The notes beneath the pieces were generated by a model, which worked only from the letters and a program-made list of their open reading frames with translations, did not search any database and was not told where the DNA came from. DNA of 43,528 bases, taken from assembly GCF_013166655.1 (NCBI RefSeq), contig NZ_JABKCA010000050.1, forward strand, positions 1 to 43,528. Reading direction: 5' to 3'. This document shows, one piece after another, positions 33,441-42,512 of this stretch; position 1 is the stretch's first letter; each line of letters opens with the position of its first letter. This DNA is from Lentimicrobium sp. L6 (GTDB taxonomy: Bacteria; Bacteroidota; Bacteroidia; Bacteroidales; UBA12170). The translations under genes were made by a program, and so were the position numbers.

Positions 33441-35480
33441 TTAGTAAACTAAATACTGATCGTTTCTATATCCATCTTGGTCTTTATACCAATCACCATA
33501 TGATTGTCCACCAGACTCTGCCCAATCGGCAAAGCGGTTATAACCATAAATGATAGGTACTTTTTCTTGTAGGTATATAAAATCATGAATGATATCTATA
33601 GCCCAAGGTAAATTTGAAGCATTCTTATAATACCTACCTGTAGCAGCATTACTATCATCGTCTTGCGTTCCGAAAAATTCTGCACTTGCTAATGATGTTG
33701 GTGTATGATCAGATAGGTGAACCTCACGACTTCTATCTCCGTTGATAAAGATAAAAGGGTTCTTTGTTCCAAAGTCTTCTGTTTCAATAGGAGTAACATA
33801 AGTTATTACTAGTTCTAAATCCTGATCCGATGGATAATTATCCCAAGCATCGTCAAATAGCATCACTACTGGCTTAGCTTGGTTGGTTTCTAAACCTTTG
33901 CCATTCAAAGTCACAATTCCAGTAGTTAGACTACTTCCTGTCACATCTTGGATAAGTGATTCTTGCATATCTAATTCAATACCAAAACCATTTCTATAAG
34001 ATCCTCCAACATTTTTAATTCCAAAGGTCAGCTTTGTTTCTACAATTAAATCAGCAGAATTATAAACATGTGTATAACGATAATTCAATACCAAATCATT
34101 GAAGTCATAATCCCCTTCATTTGGCCATAAATCCTCAAAAGCATAGGTTCCCCAACCATAAACAGAAGGTGTATATTGATCATATGCTTTATTGCTATCT
34201 TCTGGATATTCGTCATAGAAATCTATAATACCATCACCATCAGTATCAGTATCTGGGATTTGGTTTTCATCCAATGGCATCGTTGCTAAATCATGAATAT
34301 AATTGTTTTCGAAAGACCATCTTTCTTCAAAACCTCCTGTTACAGTATCCATAATAAATGTTCTGCCTACATATTTATTCAATCCATCATCAAATACATT
34401 AGAGGCCCACCATAACTCTTGGTTTTGGTCAAAAGTTAATGAATTTGGATAATTTGGCAAATTATCAGCTGAGATTCTTGAGGTTTGAATGGTATTTCCA
34501 CTCCCAAAAGCACATTTATATAATCCTGATTCACTAGAAATATACATGGTTCCATTATCAGCAAAACATAAATCGCCTCCATCTAAATCGTGTAGGCCTT
34601 GGACTACATAATAAGAAACCATGTGTCCGTTATCAGGATTAATTAATAATACATAATTACTAAAAGAATAATATAGCATACCATCGTTTATATTATATCC
34701 TAGTCTTGGGCCTTGATAATAAGTCTTACCTCTTCTATCCCATTCCTGTGTATTTAAATCGTAAGCATATAAATAATAAGGATAGCTGATCCCAATTGTA
34801 TATAACACCTCATCAATAGGGTCTATAGCACAAGTCCAACTACCACCAGTTTGTGAGGGTAAGCTCGGTAAGATTTCAATTTCTCCAGTAATCGGATTGA
34901 TTGAATAAAGGTCTCTGGCGCTATTCACAGCATAAAGCATAGCTGTAGGATCTTCTTTAGAGGATTTAAATGACCCAAAATCATCATCTTGAAATGAAAT
35001 ACTCATTTTATTTGAAGTAATTGGTATCAATTGACTTGTATAATGCCCCATATTATTTTTAACCACATATAATGTATCATAATAGGATGGGATGGTAATA
35101 TTCAAATTAAAATCAGGATCGGATGTAATTTGAGTGGCATTTAGGTTATTAAGCACATCTACTAAAACACCGGATTGGCTGATAGCATCCCCATCATCAC
35201 CTACAACAGAAGTTGTAAATGATGACCCTGCAGCATTATACAAATAAACTTCGTATTTGATGTCCCCATCCGCCTTACTGGATTTAAAATCGTTTATAAC
35301 AATTTGAATATCTTGCGAAGTTTCAAAGTTGAATGTTTCTGGAATAACCAAATCATTCATATCAGTAATAGTATCTGATGGGTCTACTGGTGCTGGGGCT
35401 GCAGGTTCTAGTTCTTTTGTACAATTGGTCATAAAAGCAAGAATGCCTATTAATCCCAATATCCATTTTAAATTTTTCAT
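33441..35480 (-). CDS. LruC-domain lipoprotein (paralogue 2)
   Basis: The 679-residue protein has the same plan as its downstream neighbour: lipoprotein signal (LAFMTNC, Cys about 20), beta-rich N-terminal part, propeller-like middle with DLYSINPITGEIEILPSLPSQTGG and WTCAIDPIDEVLYTIG, calcium loop DTDGDGIIDFYDEYP, and LruC domain with YGWGTYAFEDLWPNEGDYDFNDLVLNYR. It ends WYKDQDGYRNDQYLVY. The two genes are a clear tandem duplication. They differ most in the N-terminal 170 residues and in propeller loops. A complete promoter lies upstream (35548-35578). Function unknown. Confidence 0.88.
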   Translation of the reverse strand: MKNLKWILGLIGILAFMTNCTKELEPAAPAPVDPSDTITDMNDLVIPETFNFETSQDIQIVINDFKSSKADGDIKYEVYLYNAAGSSFTTSVVGDDGDAISQSGVLVDVLNNLNATQITSDPDFNLNITIPSYYDTLYVVKNNMGHYTSQLIPITSNKMSISFQDDDFGSFKSSKEDPTAMLYAVNSARDLYSINPITGEIEILPSLPSQTGGSWTCAIDPIDEVLYTIGISYPYYLYAYDLNTQEWDRRGKTYYQGPRLGYNINDGMLYYSFSNYVLLINPDNGHMVSYYVVQGLHDLDGGDLCFADNGTMYISSESGLYKCAFGSGNTIQTSRISADNLPNYPNSLTFDQNQELWWASNVFDDGLNKYVGRTFIMDTVTGGFEERWSFENNYIHDLATMPLDENQIPDTDTDGDGIIDFYDEYPEDSNKAYDQYTPSVYGWGTYAFEDLWPNEGDYDFNDLVLNYRYTHVYNSADLIVETKLTFGIKNVGGSYRNGFGIELDMQESLIQDVTGSSLTTGIVTLNGKGLETNQAKPVVMLFDDAWDNYPSDQDLELVITYVTPIETEDFGTKNPFIFINGDRSREVHLSDHTPTSLASAEFFGTQDDDSNAATGRYYKNASNLPWAIDIIHDFIYLQEKVPIIYGYNRFADWAESGGQSYGDWYKDQDGYRNDQYLVY

Positions 35481-35547
35481 AATCTTCCTTTCAATAATTA
35501 ATGTTCGTTTAATTTTTTTTGTAAATGATAGTATTTCAAGTTCTAAT

Positions 35548-35578
35548 CAAAGATAATAAGTCAGGGTGGTGTGGTCAA
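35548..35578 (-). promoter_or_regulatory. complete promoter of the LruC gene pair
   Basis: On the minus strand TTG (35578-35576) is followed after 20 bp by TATCTTTG (35555-35548). The start codon of paralogue 2 is 67 bp downstream. Confidence 0.75.
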
Positions 35579-35610
35579 TACCAGTAACGAATCAAAATAA
35601 TACACTTACG

Positions 35611-35656
35611 TATTAAAAGAGCCCTATTTAGGAATCCAACAGCCTAAATAGAGCTC
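35611..35656 (-). terminator. Rho-independent terminator after galE-rfbB
   Basis: GAGCCCTATTTAGG (35619-35632) pairs with CCTAAATAGAGCTC (35643-35656) with one mismatch, followed on the minus strand by TTTTAATA. It starts 7 bp beyond the rfbB stop codon. Confidence 0.75.
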
Positions 35657-35663
35657 AAAGTAC

Positions 35664-36725
35664 TTATCTCTTAGTATATTGATCATCGTAATACGACTGA
35701 TAATCGCCAGATGTCACATTATTTAACCAATCTGTATTCTCTAAATACCAATTCACTGTTTTCTCTAAACCCTCCTCAAATTGAAGGCTTGGCTTCCAAC
35801 CTAGGTCTTTTTGAAGTTTGGAACTATCAATAGCATAACGGAGGTCATGTCCTGCTCTATCTTTTACATAGGTGATGAGCTTTTCACTTTCTCCAACTTC
35901 TCTTCCCAACTTTTCATCCATTATTTTACACATGAGTTTAATCAAGTCGATGTTAGTCCACTCATTATGGCCTCCAATATTATAGGTAGTACCAAGTCCT
36001 GCATTATGGAAAATGACATCGATGGCACGAGCATGATCCTCCACCCACAACCAATCTCTAATATTTTCGCCTTTTCCATAAACAGGAAGAGGTTTCTTAT
36101 TTTGAATATTATTGATAAATAATGGAATTAACTTCTCTGGAAACTGAAAACTACCATAGTTGTTTGAGCAATTTGAGATAACAGAAGGCAATCCGAAAGT
36201 ATCAAAATAAGCTCTTACGAAATGGTCAGAACTAGCTTTTGAAGCGGAATAAGGACTATGTGGATCGTAGGCAGTAGTTTCTTCAAACATTCCAGTTTCT
36301 CCAAGAGTACCATAGACTTCATCTGTTGAAACATGATAGAACAACTTTCCTTCATAATTATCTTTCCAGATAAACTTGGCGGCATTTAATAAGTTCACTG
36401 TACCAATCACATTCGTCATCACAAACTCAAGAGGATTGCTAATCGAACGATCCACATGAGATTCTGCAGCTAGGTGAATAACATGGGTAAATTGATATTC
36501 AACAAATAGTTTCTCTATAGCTTCAGCATCAACAATATCTGCTTTTACAAATTCGTAATTTGGTTTGTTTTCGATATCAGTTAAGTTGGCTAGATTTCCA
36601 GCATAAGTTAGTTTATCAAGATTCACTATTTTATATTCAGGGTATTTATTTACAAATAACCTTACCAAATGAGAGCCAATAAATCCAGCACCTCCAGTTA
36701 TTAAAATATTCTTTTTAAAATTCAT
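35664..36725 (-). CDS. rfbB: dTDP-glucose 4,6-dehydratase
   Basis: RfbB (RmlB) converts dTDP-glucose to dTDP-4-keto-6-deoxyglucose, the branch point to dTDP-rhamnose and other deoxysugars. The 353-residue protein has the Rossmann NAD motif GGAGFIGSH (11-19), STDEVYG with the Asp-Glu pair that distinguishes dehydratases from epimerases, the YxxxK motif in YSASKAS, and the signature HLAAESHVDRSI. RmlA, C and D are not in the window, so the end product is unknown. It is 16 bp downstream of galE and followed by a terminator. Confidence 0.95.
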   Translation of the reverse strand: MNFKKNILITGGAGFIGSHLVRLFVNKYPEYKIVNLDKLTYAGNLANLTDIENKPNYEFVKADIVDAEAIEKLFVEYQFTHVIHLAAESHVDRSISNPLEFVMTNVIGTVNLLNAAKFIWKDNYEGKLFYHVSTDEVYGTLGETGMFEETTAYDPHSPYSASKASSDHFVRAYFDTFGLPSVISNCSNNYGSFQFPEKLIPLFINNIQNKKPLPVYGKGENIRDWLWVEDHARAIDVIFHNAGLGTTYNIGGHNEWTNIDLIKLMCKIMDEKLGREVGESEKLITYVKDRAGHDLRYAIDSSKLQKDLGWKPSLQFEEGLEKTVNWYLENTDWLNNVTSGDYQSYYDDQYTKR

Positions 36726-36741
36726 TTTGCGTATTTATTAT

Positions 36742-37761
36742 TTAGTGTTTATTTTTTAAAGCTTTCTCCCAGTCCCATGCTGTCAGCATCATTTCGTCAA
36801 GCGTTTTTTCTGCTTTCCATCCTAATTCGTCATTAGCAAATTTAGTATCAGCAAATACTTGTTCTACATCTCCAGCTCTTCGTTCAACAATTTTATAATT
36901 GAGCTTTTCTCCAGAAACTTTCTCGAAAGAGTTGACAACTTCCAAAACAGAAAATCCATTTCCAGTTCCAAGATTGAAGATTTCTACTTTCTTTTTTTGC
37001 TTTTCTCCAATCAGGCGATCTACCGCAATAACATGAGCTTTTGCCAAATCTACTACATGAATATAATCCCTAATAGCAGTTCCATCAGGGGTATTATAAT
37101 CTTCACCAAAAACCGACAATTCTTTTCTTAATCCAATAGCTGTTTGCGTAATAAAGGGAACCAAGTTATTAGGAACCCCAAGAGGCAATTCTCCTATCAA
37201 GGAGGATTCATGCGCGCCAATGGGATTAAAATATCTTAGAAGAATCGCATTTACATTGGTTACCTTAGCTGTATCTTGTATAACCTCCTCTGAAATTTGT
37301 TTGGTATTACCATAAGGCGACATGGCCATTTGAATAGGTGCATCTTCAGCTACTGGTAAAGCTTCAGGTTGCCCATAGACAGTACAAGAAGAAGAAAAAA
37401 CTAAATTATCAATCTCTTGGACTTTCATATTCTCCAAAATATTAACTAAAGAAAATAGATTATTCCTATAATACATTAATGGGTCTCCAACAGATTCACC
37501 AACAGCCTTAAAAGCCGCAAAATGGATAATTCCAGAGATGTCATTATTTCTACTAAAAAAGTCTTTTGTTTTTTCTACATCAATTAAATCGAATTGTTCA
37601 AATTCAGGTCTTTTACCACTTATCTTTTCAATTTGATCTATAACCTGTATGTGAGAGTTACTTAAGTTATCAACTATAATCACTTCATAGCCCTTGTTTT
37701 GAAGTTCAACTACTGTATGTGAACCTATATATCCGGTTCCTCCTGTTACTAAAATTTTCAT
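36742..37761 (-). CDS. galE: UDP-glucose 4-epimerase
   Basis: GalE interconverts UDP-glucose and UDP-galactose. The 339-residue short-chain dehydrogenase has GGTGYIGSH (7-15), the SSSCTVYG and YGNTK catalytic segments (Ser/Thr and YxxxK), HFAAFKAVGES and the substrate motif LRYFNPIGAHES. Length is typical. The gene is first in a two-gene operon with rfbB, with a promoter box at 37838-37845. No Leloir kinase or transferase genes are adjacent, so it most likely serves surface polysaccharide rather than galactose use. Confidence 0.96.
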   Translation of the reverse strand: MKILVTGGTGYIGSHTVVELQNKGYEVIIVDNLSNSHIQVIDQIEKISGKRPEFEQFDLIDVEKTKDFFSRNNDISGIIHFAAFKAVGESVGDPLMYYRNNLFSLVNILENMKVQEIDNLVFSSSCTVYGQPEALPVAEDAPIQMAMSPYGNTKQISEEVIQDTAKVTNVNAILLRYFNPIGAHESSLIGELPLGVPNNLVPFITQTAIGLRKELSVFGEDYNTPDGTAIRDYIHVVDLAKAHVIAVDRLIGEKQKKKVEIFNLGTGNGFSVLEVVNSFEKVSGEKLNYKIVERRAGDVEQVFADTKFANDELGWKAEKTLDEMMLTAWDWEKALKNKH

Positions 37762-37837
37762 AAGCTAAAATTAATAATCTTCGTTTTGAATAATATTATA
37801 AATTTAAGAAAAGTACCTCAACAAAACAAGTGTAAAT

Positions 37838-37845
37838 CAAAAATA
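37838..37845 (-). promoter_or_regulatory. -7 box upstream of galE-rfbB
   Basis: Minus-strand TATTTTTG, 76 bp upstream of the galE start codon; no clear -33 TTG. Confidence 0.45.
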
Positions 37846-37915
37846 TTGTATTTCTATAATATTAGCAGCTGATATTTTAAATTTTTAAAAATAATTATTG
37901 CCATTAAAAAATCCG

Positions 37916-37923
37916 TAATTTTG
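37916..37923 (+). promoter_or_regulatory. -7 box upstream of the polysaccharide deacetylase gene
   Basis: TAATTTTG fits TAnnTTTG and ends 25 bp before the TTG start at 37949. A TTG at 37898-37900 is only 15 bp upstream of the box, shorter than the usual 19-21. Confidence 0.5.
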
Positions 37924-37948
37924 CTGTAACTGAAAAACATAAATAAAT

Positions 37949-39262
37949 TTGGAACAACTCTATATCTATAGTCATAAAAACAGCAAAAGGCTTCAATATA
38001 TCTTAAAGCTTATCTTTAATGAATTAATGGGTTTAGATTATAAATTCACAACTAATATTGAGGAGTTTCGCTCAGCTGTGCATCCCAAATTTGCTTATAC
38101 CAATAGCCCTCCAAATGATGCATTGTTTTTGTGCTGTAAAAACCTGCTTTTTGAAACTGATATCAGACATCAAGAATTGCAGTTTGTAGATTTTAAAGAT
38201 ATTCCATCTGCATTTCCTGTTTATCATAAAAAAAGCATATTACCTTTCGATATGTTTGCAGCATCATTTCTGTTCATTAGCAGATATGAAGAATACCTTC
38301 CTCATAAAAAAGATCACCATAAAAGATTTGTGGCTGCTGAGAGTTTAGCTTTTCAAAAAGGCTTCCTTCAAAAACCTGTTATCAATATTTGGGCTAAGGA
38401 GCTGCACCGAATACTAAAAGAGAAATACCCCATATTACCAGAGTATAAAGGAAGATACAAATTTACTCCCACCTATGATATAGATATTGCTTGGTCATTT
38501 AAAAACAAAGGATTAACCAGAAACTTTGGTGGTCTCATGAGAGACATTCTTCATTTTGATTGGAAGCAGGTTAAACTGAGAGTCCAAGTGCTTAATCATA
38601 AAGTTAAAGACCCATACGATACCTATCAAATTCAGCACAGATGGACAAAAAAATACAAATTAAATCCCATTTATTTTATTTTATTTGGTGAACTGGGGCC
38701 TTTTGATAAAAACATATCATTTATAAACAGCAATTTCCAAAATCTCATTAAAGATTTACGAGACCATGCTCAAATAGGTATCCATCCTTCTTATGCTTCT
38801 AACGAAAACCCTAAGCTGCTAAAAAATGAACTAAATAATCTTTCGGAGAATGTTCATATTGATATCACTAGAAGCAGACAGCACTTTTTAAAACTCGACC
38901 TCCCCTCCACCTATAGAAACTTACTTAATCTTGGTATTCAGCATGACTATACCATGGGGTTTGCAAGCCAAGTGGGGTTTAGAGCTGGCATTTGTGAATC
39001 ATTCTTCTTTTATGATCTGGATCTAGAAACAGAAACCAAATTAAGAGTTCACCCTTTTGCAGTAATGGATGGAACCTTAAGAGATTATTTAAAAACAGAT
39101 TCCGATAACGCTAAGAATATCATCAGTAATCTGATAAAAGAAGTAAAAGCTGTAGATGGTCATTTTATTAGCTTATGGCATAATGAATCCTTAAATAATC
39201 TGGACAAATGGAGCGGCTGGCTCGAAGTTTATGAACACCTTTTAAAAGAAGCCACCAAGTGA
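37949..39262 (+). CDS. polysaccharide deacetylase family protein with DUF7033-type N-terminus
   Basis: The 437-residue protein has an N-terminal region (about 1-150) of the DUF7033 kind, with LYIYSHKNSKRLQYILKLIFNELMG and PFDMFAASFLFISRYEEY. A NodB-like deacetylase fold follows (about 165-430) with TYDIDIAWSF (the metal-binding Asp-Asp position), IGIHPSYASNENP (His), GFRAGICESFFFYD and HNESL. Such proteins remove N-acetyl groups from surface polysaccharides. The start is a TTG; the N-terminal family pattern begins immediately after it and the next Met is at residue 27. Its stop overlaps the next gene by 4 bp (GTGA). Confidence 0.82.
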   Translation: MEQLYIYSHKNSKRLQYILKLIFNELMGLDYKFTTNIEEFRSAVHPKFAYTNSPPNDALFLCCKNLLFETDIRHQELQFVDFKDIPSAFPVYHKKSILPFDMFAASFLFISRYEEYLPHKKDHHKRFVAAESLAFQKGFLQKPVINIWAKELHRILKEKYPILPEYKGRYKFTPTYDIDIAWSFKNKGLTRNFGGLMRDILHFDWKQVKLRVQVLNHKVKDPYDTYQIQHRWTKKYKLNPIYFILFGELGPFDKNISFINSNFQNLIKDLRDHAQIGIHPSYASNENPKLLKNELNNLSENVHIDITRSRQHFLKLDLPSTYRNLLNLGIQHDYTMGFASQVGFRAGICESFFFYDLDLETETKLRVHPFAVMDGTLRDYLKTDSDNAKNIISNLIKEVKAVDGHFISLWHNESLNNLDKWSGWLEVYEHLLKEATK

Positions 39263-40194
39263 TTAAATACCTGAGAAACAAGGAAATTAACACTGACAAG
39301 TGGGATGCCTGCATCGAGGATTCTATGAATAAGAGAATTTATGCATATTCATGGTATTTAGATCATGTTGCTCCTGAATGGGGCGCACTTGTTATGGATG
39401 ACTACCAAGCTGTTTTCCCAGTAATTACTAGAAAAAAACTTGGCGTTTCTTACGCTTTTCAACCACCATTTACACAGCAACTTGGCATTTTCACTCCTTT
39501 ATTATTGACTAGCGACCTAGTTCAATCTTTTATAAAAAAGCTTATTGAGCTTCATCCTCTCGTTCAAATTAATTTAAATATCCATAATAAAATATCATTC
39601 CCAGCAGATTATATTCACATGAACACCAATCATGAGCTTGATATGATTGAGTCTCATGAAGATTTAAAAAGGAAATATTCAAAGAATTTAAAACGCAATA
39701 TCAAAAAAGCTCAAAAGGCTGAACTCACCATATTCAAAAACTTAAAACCTGAAATAATCATTGAATTATTTAAAAAAAATAAAGGTAAACAATTGAATGC
39801 TTATAGTGAGGAAGATTATTTAACTCTAACTCGACTCATATACAAAGCCATAAAAAAAGGAAGAGCTGAAATATGGGGTTCTTTCAATCCAAAAAATCAG
39901 CTCTGTGCTGGAGCCATATTTTTAAAAGAGGAGCGAAGAAGAATATTTCTATTTTCAGCTACAAACAAAGAAGCCAAAACTAATGGTGCCATGCCCTATT
40001 TAATTGATTCTTATATTGAATCCTATTCAGGTTCTCAAACCATACTCGACTTTGAAGGCTCAAACGAACCAAACTTGGCTAGGTTCTATAAAAGCTTTGG
40101 CTCCAATGTTATCCATTACCCAATTATAAATTATAACTCCCTCCAGTGGTATATTGCCATTCCTTGGAAAATTAAAAAATGGCTGAATAAATGA
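39259..40194 (+). CDS. FemAB/GNAT-like acyltransferase
   Basis: The 311-residue protein shows a double-GNAT FemAB-like layout: N-terminal half with SWYLDHVAPEWGALVMDDYQAVFPV, the block YSKNLKRNIKKAQKAEL (about 145-161), and the C-terminal signature ILDFEGSNEPNLARFYKSFG near 260-279. FemAB-type enzymes add amino acids or acyl groups to lipid II or exopolysaccharides. The start is a GTG overlapping the deacetylase stop codon (GTGA, 39259-39262), so the two are translationally coupled and probably work on the same polymer. The exact substrate is unknown. Confidence 0.8.
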   Translation: MIKYLRNKEINTDKWDACIEDSMNKRIYAYSWYLDHVAPEWGALVMDDYQAVFPVITRKKLGVSYAFQPPFTQQLGIFTPLLLTSDLVQSFIKKLIELHPLVQINLNIHNKISFPADYIHMNTNHELDMIESHEDLKRKYSKNLKRNIKKAQKAELTIFKNLKPEIIIELFKKNKGKQLNAYSEEDYLTLTRLIYKAIKKGRAEIWGSFNPKNQLCAGAIFLKEERRRIFLFSATNKEAKTNGAMPYLIDSYIESYSGSQTILDFEGSNEPNLARFYKSFGSNVIHYPIINYNSLQWYIAIPWKIKKWLNK

Positions 40195-40349
40195 ATCTTT
40201 TATATTCATGTGTAACTTTTTATGAATAACTTTCTCTAATGAAAGGATAAACGAAAGTGCAGAAGAGTTTAAATTGTACAAAATAATATAGAATTACTAA
40301 TCAATCGTTAATGTGCAAACAAGTTGGACTAACCACCACTTAAAATAAC

Positions 40350-40357
40350 TATATTTG
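40350..40357 (+). promoter_or_regulatory. -7 box upstream of upp
   Basis: TATATTTG fits TAnnTTTG. An in-frame TTG at 40355 lies inside this box, so translation from there is unlikely; ATG 40388 is 30 bp downstream of the box. A TTG at 40324-40326 is 23 bp upstream, a little long. Confidence 0.6.
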
Positions 40358-40387
40358 TTCATCAAAAAATCCAAAAAAACAATTAAT

Positions 40388-41038
40388 ATGGTGCATAATT
40401 TAAGTAGCGAGATTTCTATTCTAAATCAGTATGTTTCAGAACTCAGAAATGTAAAAGTACAAAATGATAGATGGCGATTTCGTAAAAATCTAGAAAGAAT
40501 TGGTGCCGTTATGGCTTATGAAATAAGTAAGCAATTAGAATATGAAGTTAACAACATAGAAACTCCACTTGGGGTAGCACAATGTAATCAACTAAAATCA
40601 AATGTGGTGGTAGCCTCCATTATGCGTGCCGGAATACCAATGCACAATGGTTTATTGAGTGTTTTTGATCATGCCGAGAATGCCTTTATTTCCGCATACA
40701 GAAAACATGAAAAAGATGGAAGTTTCAAAATAAAACTAGAATATGTATCAAAACCAGATTTAACAGATAAAATCTTGATTTTATGCGATCCTATGTTAGC
40801 TACAGGAGCATCAATGGGGCTTACCTATAAAGCACTCATTGAGGAGGCTAAACCCAAACACACACACATCCTATCAGCAATTGCTAGTAGTGAAGGTATC
40901 AATTATTTAGAAAGGAATTTTTCAAAGTCTGCTATCACTATTTGGTCTGCGGCCATCGATGATGAGTTGACAGCACAATCATACATTGTTCCTGGTTTGG
41001 GTGACGCAGGAGATCTCGCTTTCGGAAAAAAACTATAA
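40388..41038 (+). CDS. upp: uracil phosphoribosyltransferase
   Basis: Upp salvages uracil with PRPP to give UMP. The 216-residue protein (from ATG 40388) has the type I phosphoribosyltransferase PRPP loop CDPMLATGAS (133-142), VVASIMRAGIPMHNGLL (75-90) and the uracil-binding YIVPGLGDAGDLAFG (about 199-213). The longer frame from TTG 40355 would begin inside the promoter box, so it is rejected. It stands 193 bp after the FemAB-like gene and 48 bp before an ABC permease gene with no obvious functional link. Confidence 0.95.
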   Translation: MVHNLSSEISILNQYVSELRNVKVQNDRWRFRKNLERIGAVMAYEISKQLEYEVNNIETPLGVAQCNQLKSNVVVASIMRAGIPMHNGLLSVFDHAENAFISAYRKHEKDGSFKIKLEYVSKPDLTDKILILCDPMLATGASMGLTYKALIEEAKPKHTHILSAIASSEGINYLERNFSKSAITIWSAAIDDELTAQSYIVPGLGDAGDLAFGKKL

Positions 41039-41086
41039 CCTTGATGCTAAGCTTGAGTGTAGTCTGGCATCACAAAATAATAAAAG

Positions 41087-42328
41087 ATGAAAATCAATGT
41101 AAAAGAGAATATTAGAATCTCATTAGAATCGATTAGATCGCATTTTTTAAGGACTATCCTTACGGTTCTTATTATCGCGTTTGGAATTACGGCATTGGTG
41201 GGAATCTTAACCAGTATTGATGCCATCAAATACTTTTTCACTAAAGAACTCAGCATGATGGGCGCCAATTCATTTTCCATCAACAACAGAGGCATGAACA
41301 TCACCATAAATGGTAAAAGAATCAGACCCAGAAACAATAGGATCATCAATTTTGAAGAGGCCAAACAATTTAAAGAGCAGTTCAAAATGGATGGTTACAC
41401 CTCTGTTAATATTGATGGTACTTGGACAGCAACTGTGAAGTACGAGTCAGAGAAATCTCATCCCAACGTTAATGTAAAGGGAGTAGACAAAGAATACCTT
41501 TTCACTTCTGGTGAGACTATTGCTTTTGGTAGAAACTTTTCCGATCATGATATTCAATACGGTCAACATATGGCAATTATTGGTAGCGACATTGTAAAAA
41601 CTCTATTTAAAAACAACGAAGATCCCATTGGCAAAATCATCACAGTTGGACCAGGGAAATACAAAGTAATTGGTGTAATCAAGGAAAAAGGAAGTAGTAT
41701 AGGTTTTAGTGGAGACAGAAGTGTCTGGATTCCTCTTAATAACGTCAGGCAATACTTCTCCCGTCCCGATATGAATTACAGAATAAATGTACTACCCAAT
41801 AAAGAAATGGATGTATCAGCAGCTGTAGGAGAAGCTACAGGTCTATTTAGAATCATCAGAAAGGATAAACTTGGGGATTTAGATAGCTTTGCAATTATTA
41901 AAAGTGATAATTTGGCAGAAATGCTTTTAGAGAATTTGAAAGCAATCAGTATCGCTGCCACAGTAATTGGTTTAATTACCCTTGCAGGAGCTGCCATTGG
42001 TTTAATGAATATCATGTTGGTTTCAGTTACAGAAAGAACAAGAGAAATAGGTATTAGAAAAGCTTTAGGAGCCACGGGAAAGATGATCAGATCTCAGTTT
42101 TTAATTGAAGCAGTAGTTATATCTCAAATTGGAGGTGTTGTAGGAATTATTTTTGGAATTGCAATTGGTAATTTAGTCAGTTTTCAGATTGGGAGTTCCT
42201 TTATCATTCCATGGAATTGGATGATAATCGGTGTACTCTTATGCTTTGGCGTGGCATTGCTATCAGGAATACTACCTGCAAACAAAGCAGCAAAACTCGA
42301 TCCTATTGACTCATTAAGGCATGAGTAA
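41087..42328 (+). CDS. MacB/FtsX-type ABC transporter permease
   Basis: The 413-residue protein has one N-terminal membrane helix (about 20-45), a large periplasmic MacB-PCD-like domain (about 50-275) and three C-terminal membrane helices (FtsX domain, about 285-405) with VTERTREIGIRKALGATG, the coupling signature, and LLSGILPANKAAKLDPIDSLRHE at the end. This is the MacB/LolCE/BceB class of type VII ABC transporters, which move substrates across the periplasm mechanically. No ATP-binding protein or membrane-fusion gene is next to it, so its partner is encoded elsewhere. Confidence 0.9.
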   Translation: MKINVKENIRISLESIRSHFLRTILTVLIIAFGITALVGILTSIDAIKYFFTKELSMMGANSFSINNRGMNITINGKRIRPRNNRIINFEEAKQFKEQFKMDGYTSVNIDGTWTATVKYESEKSHPNVNVKGVDKEYLFTSGETIAFGRNFSDHDIQYGQHMAIIGSDIVKTLFKNNEDPIGKIITVGPGKYKVIGVIKEKGSSIGFSGDRSVWIPLNNVRQYFSRPDMNYRINVLPNKEMDVSAAVGEATGLFRIIRKDKLGDLDSFAIIKSDNLAEMLLENLKAISIAATVIGLITLAGAAIGLMNIMLVSVTERTREIGIRKALGATGKMIRSQFLIEAVVISQIGGVVGIIFGIAIGNLVSFQIGSSFIIPWNWMIIGVLLCFGVALLSGILPANKAAKLDPIDSLRHE

Positions 42329-42444
42329 GATTAAAATAATACATTTTAGATTTATTACTAACTCTTGAAAATCAGTAATAATAAAGAATAGCAAGGCATA
42401 ACATAAAATAATAAGCAATCGAATTATTTTTTTTCAAATTTGCC

Positions 42445-42476
42445 TTGTAAAAATCAAATTAATAAACGTATATTTG
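42445..42476 (+). promoter_or_regulatory. complete promoter of rplS
   Basis: TTG (42445-42447) is followed after 21 bp by TATATTTG (42469-42476). The rplS start is 36 bp downstream. Confidence 0.75.
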
Positions 42477-42512
42477 CACTCATTTTTAGAAAACGACAAA
42501 ACAATATAGACG

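Noticed and set aside
41047-41385. 112-residue hydrophobic frame antisense to the start of the ABC permease gene
   Set aside because: Hydrophobicity is a mirror of the permease membrane helix; no independent evidence.
42352-42381. TTATTACT...AGTAATAA hairpin after the ABC permease gene
   Set aside because: Stem is almost entirely A-T with a 14-nt loop and no T-run; too weak to call a terminator.
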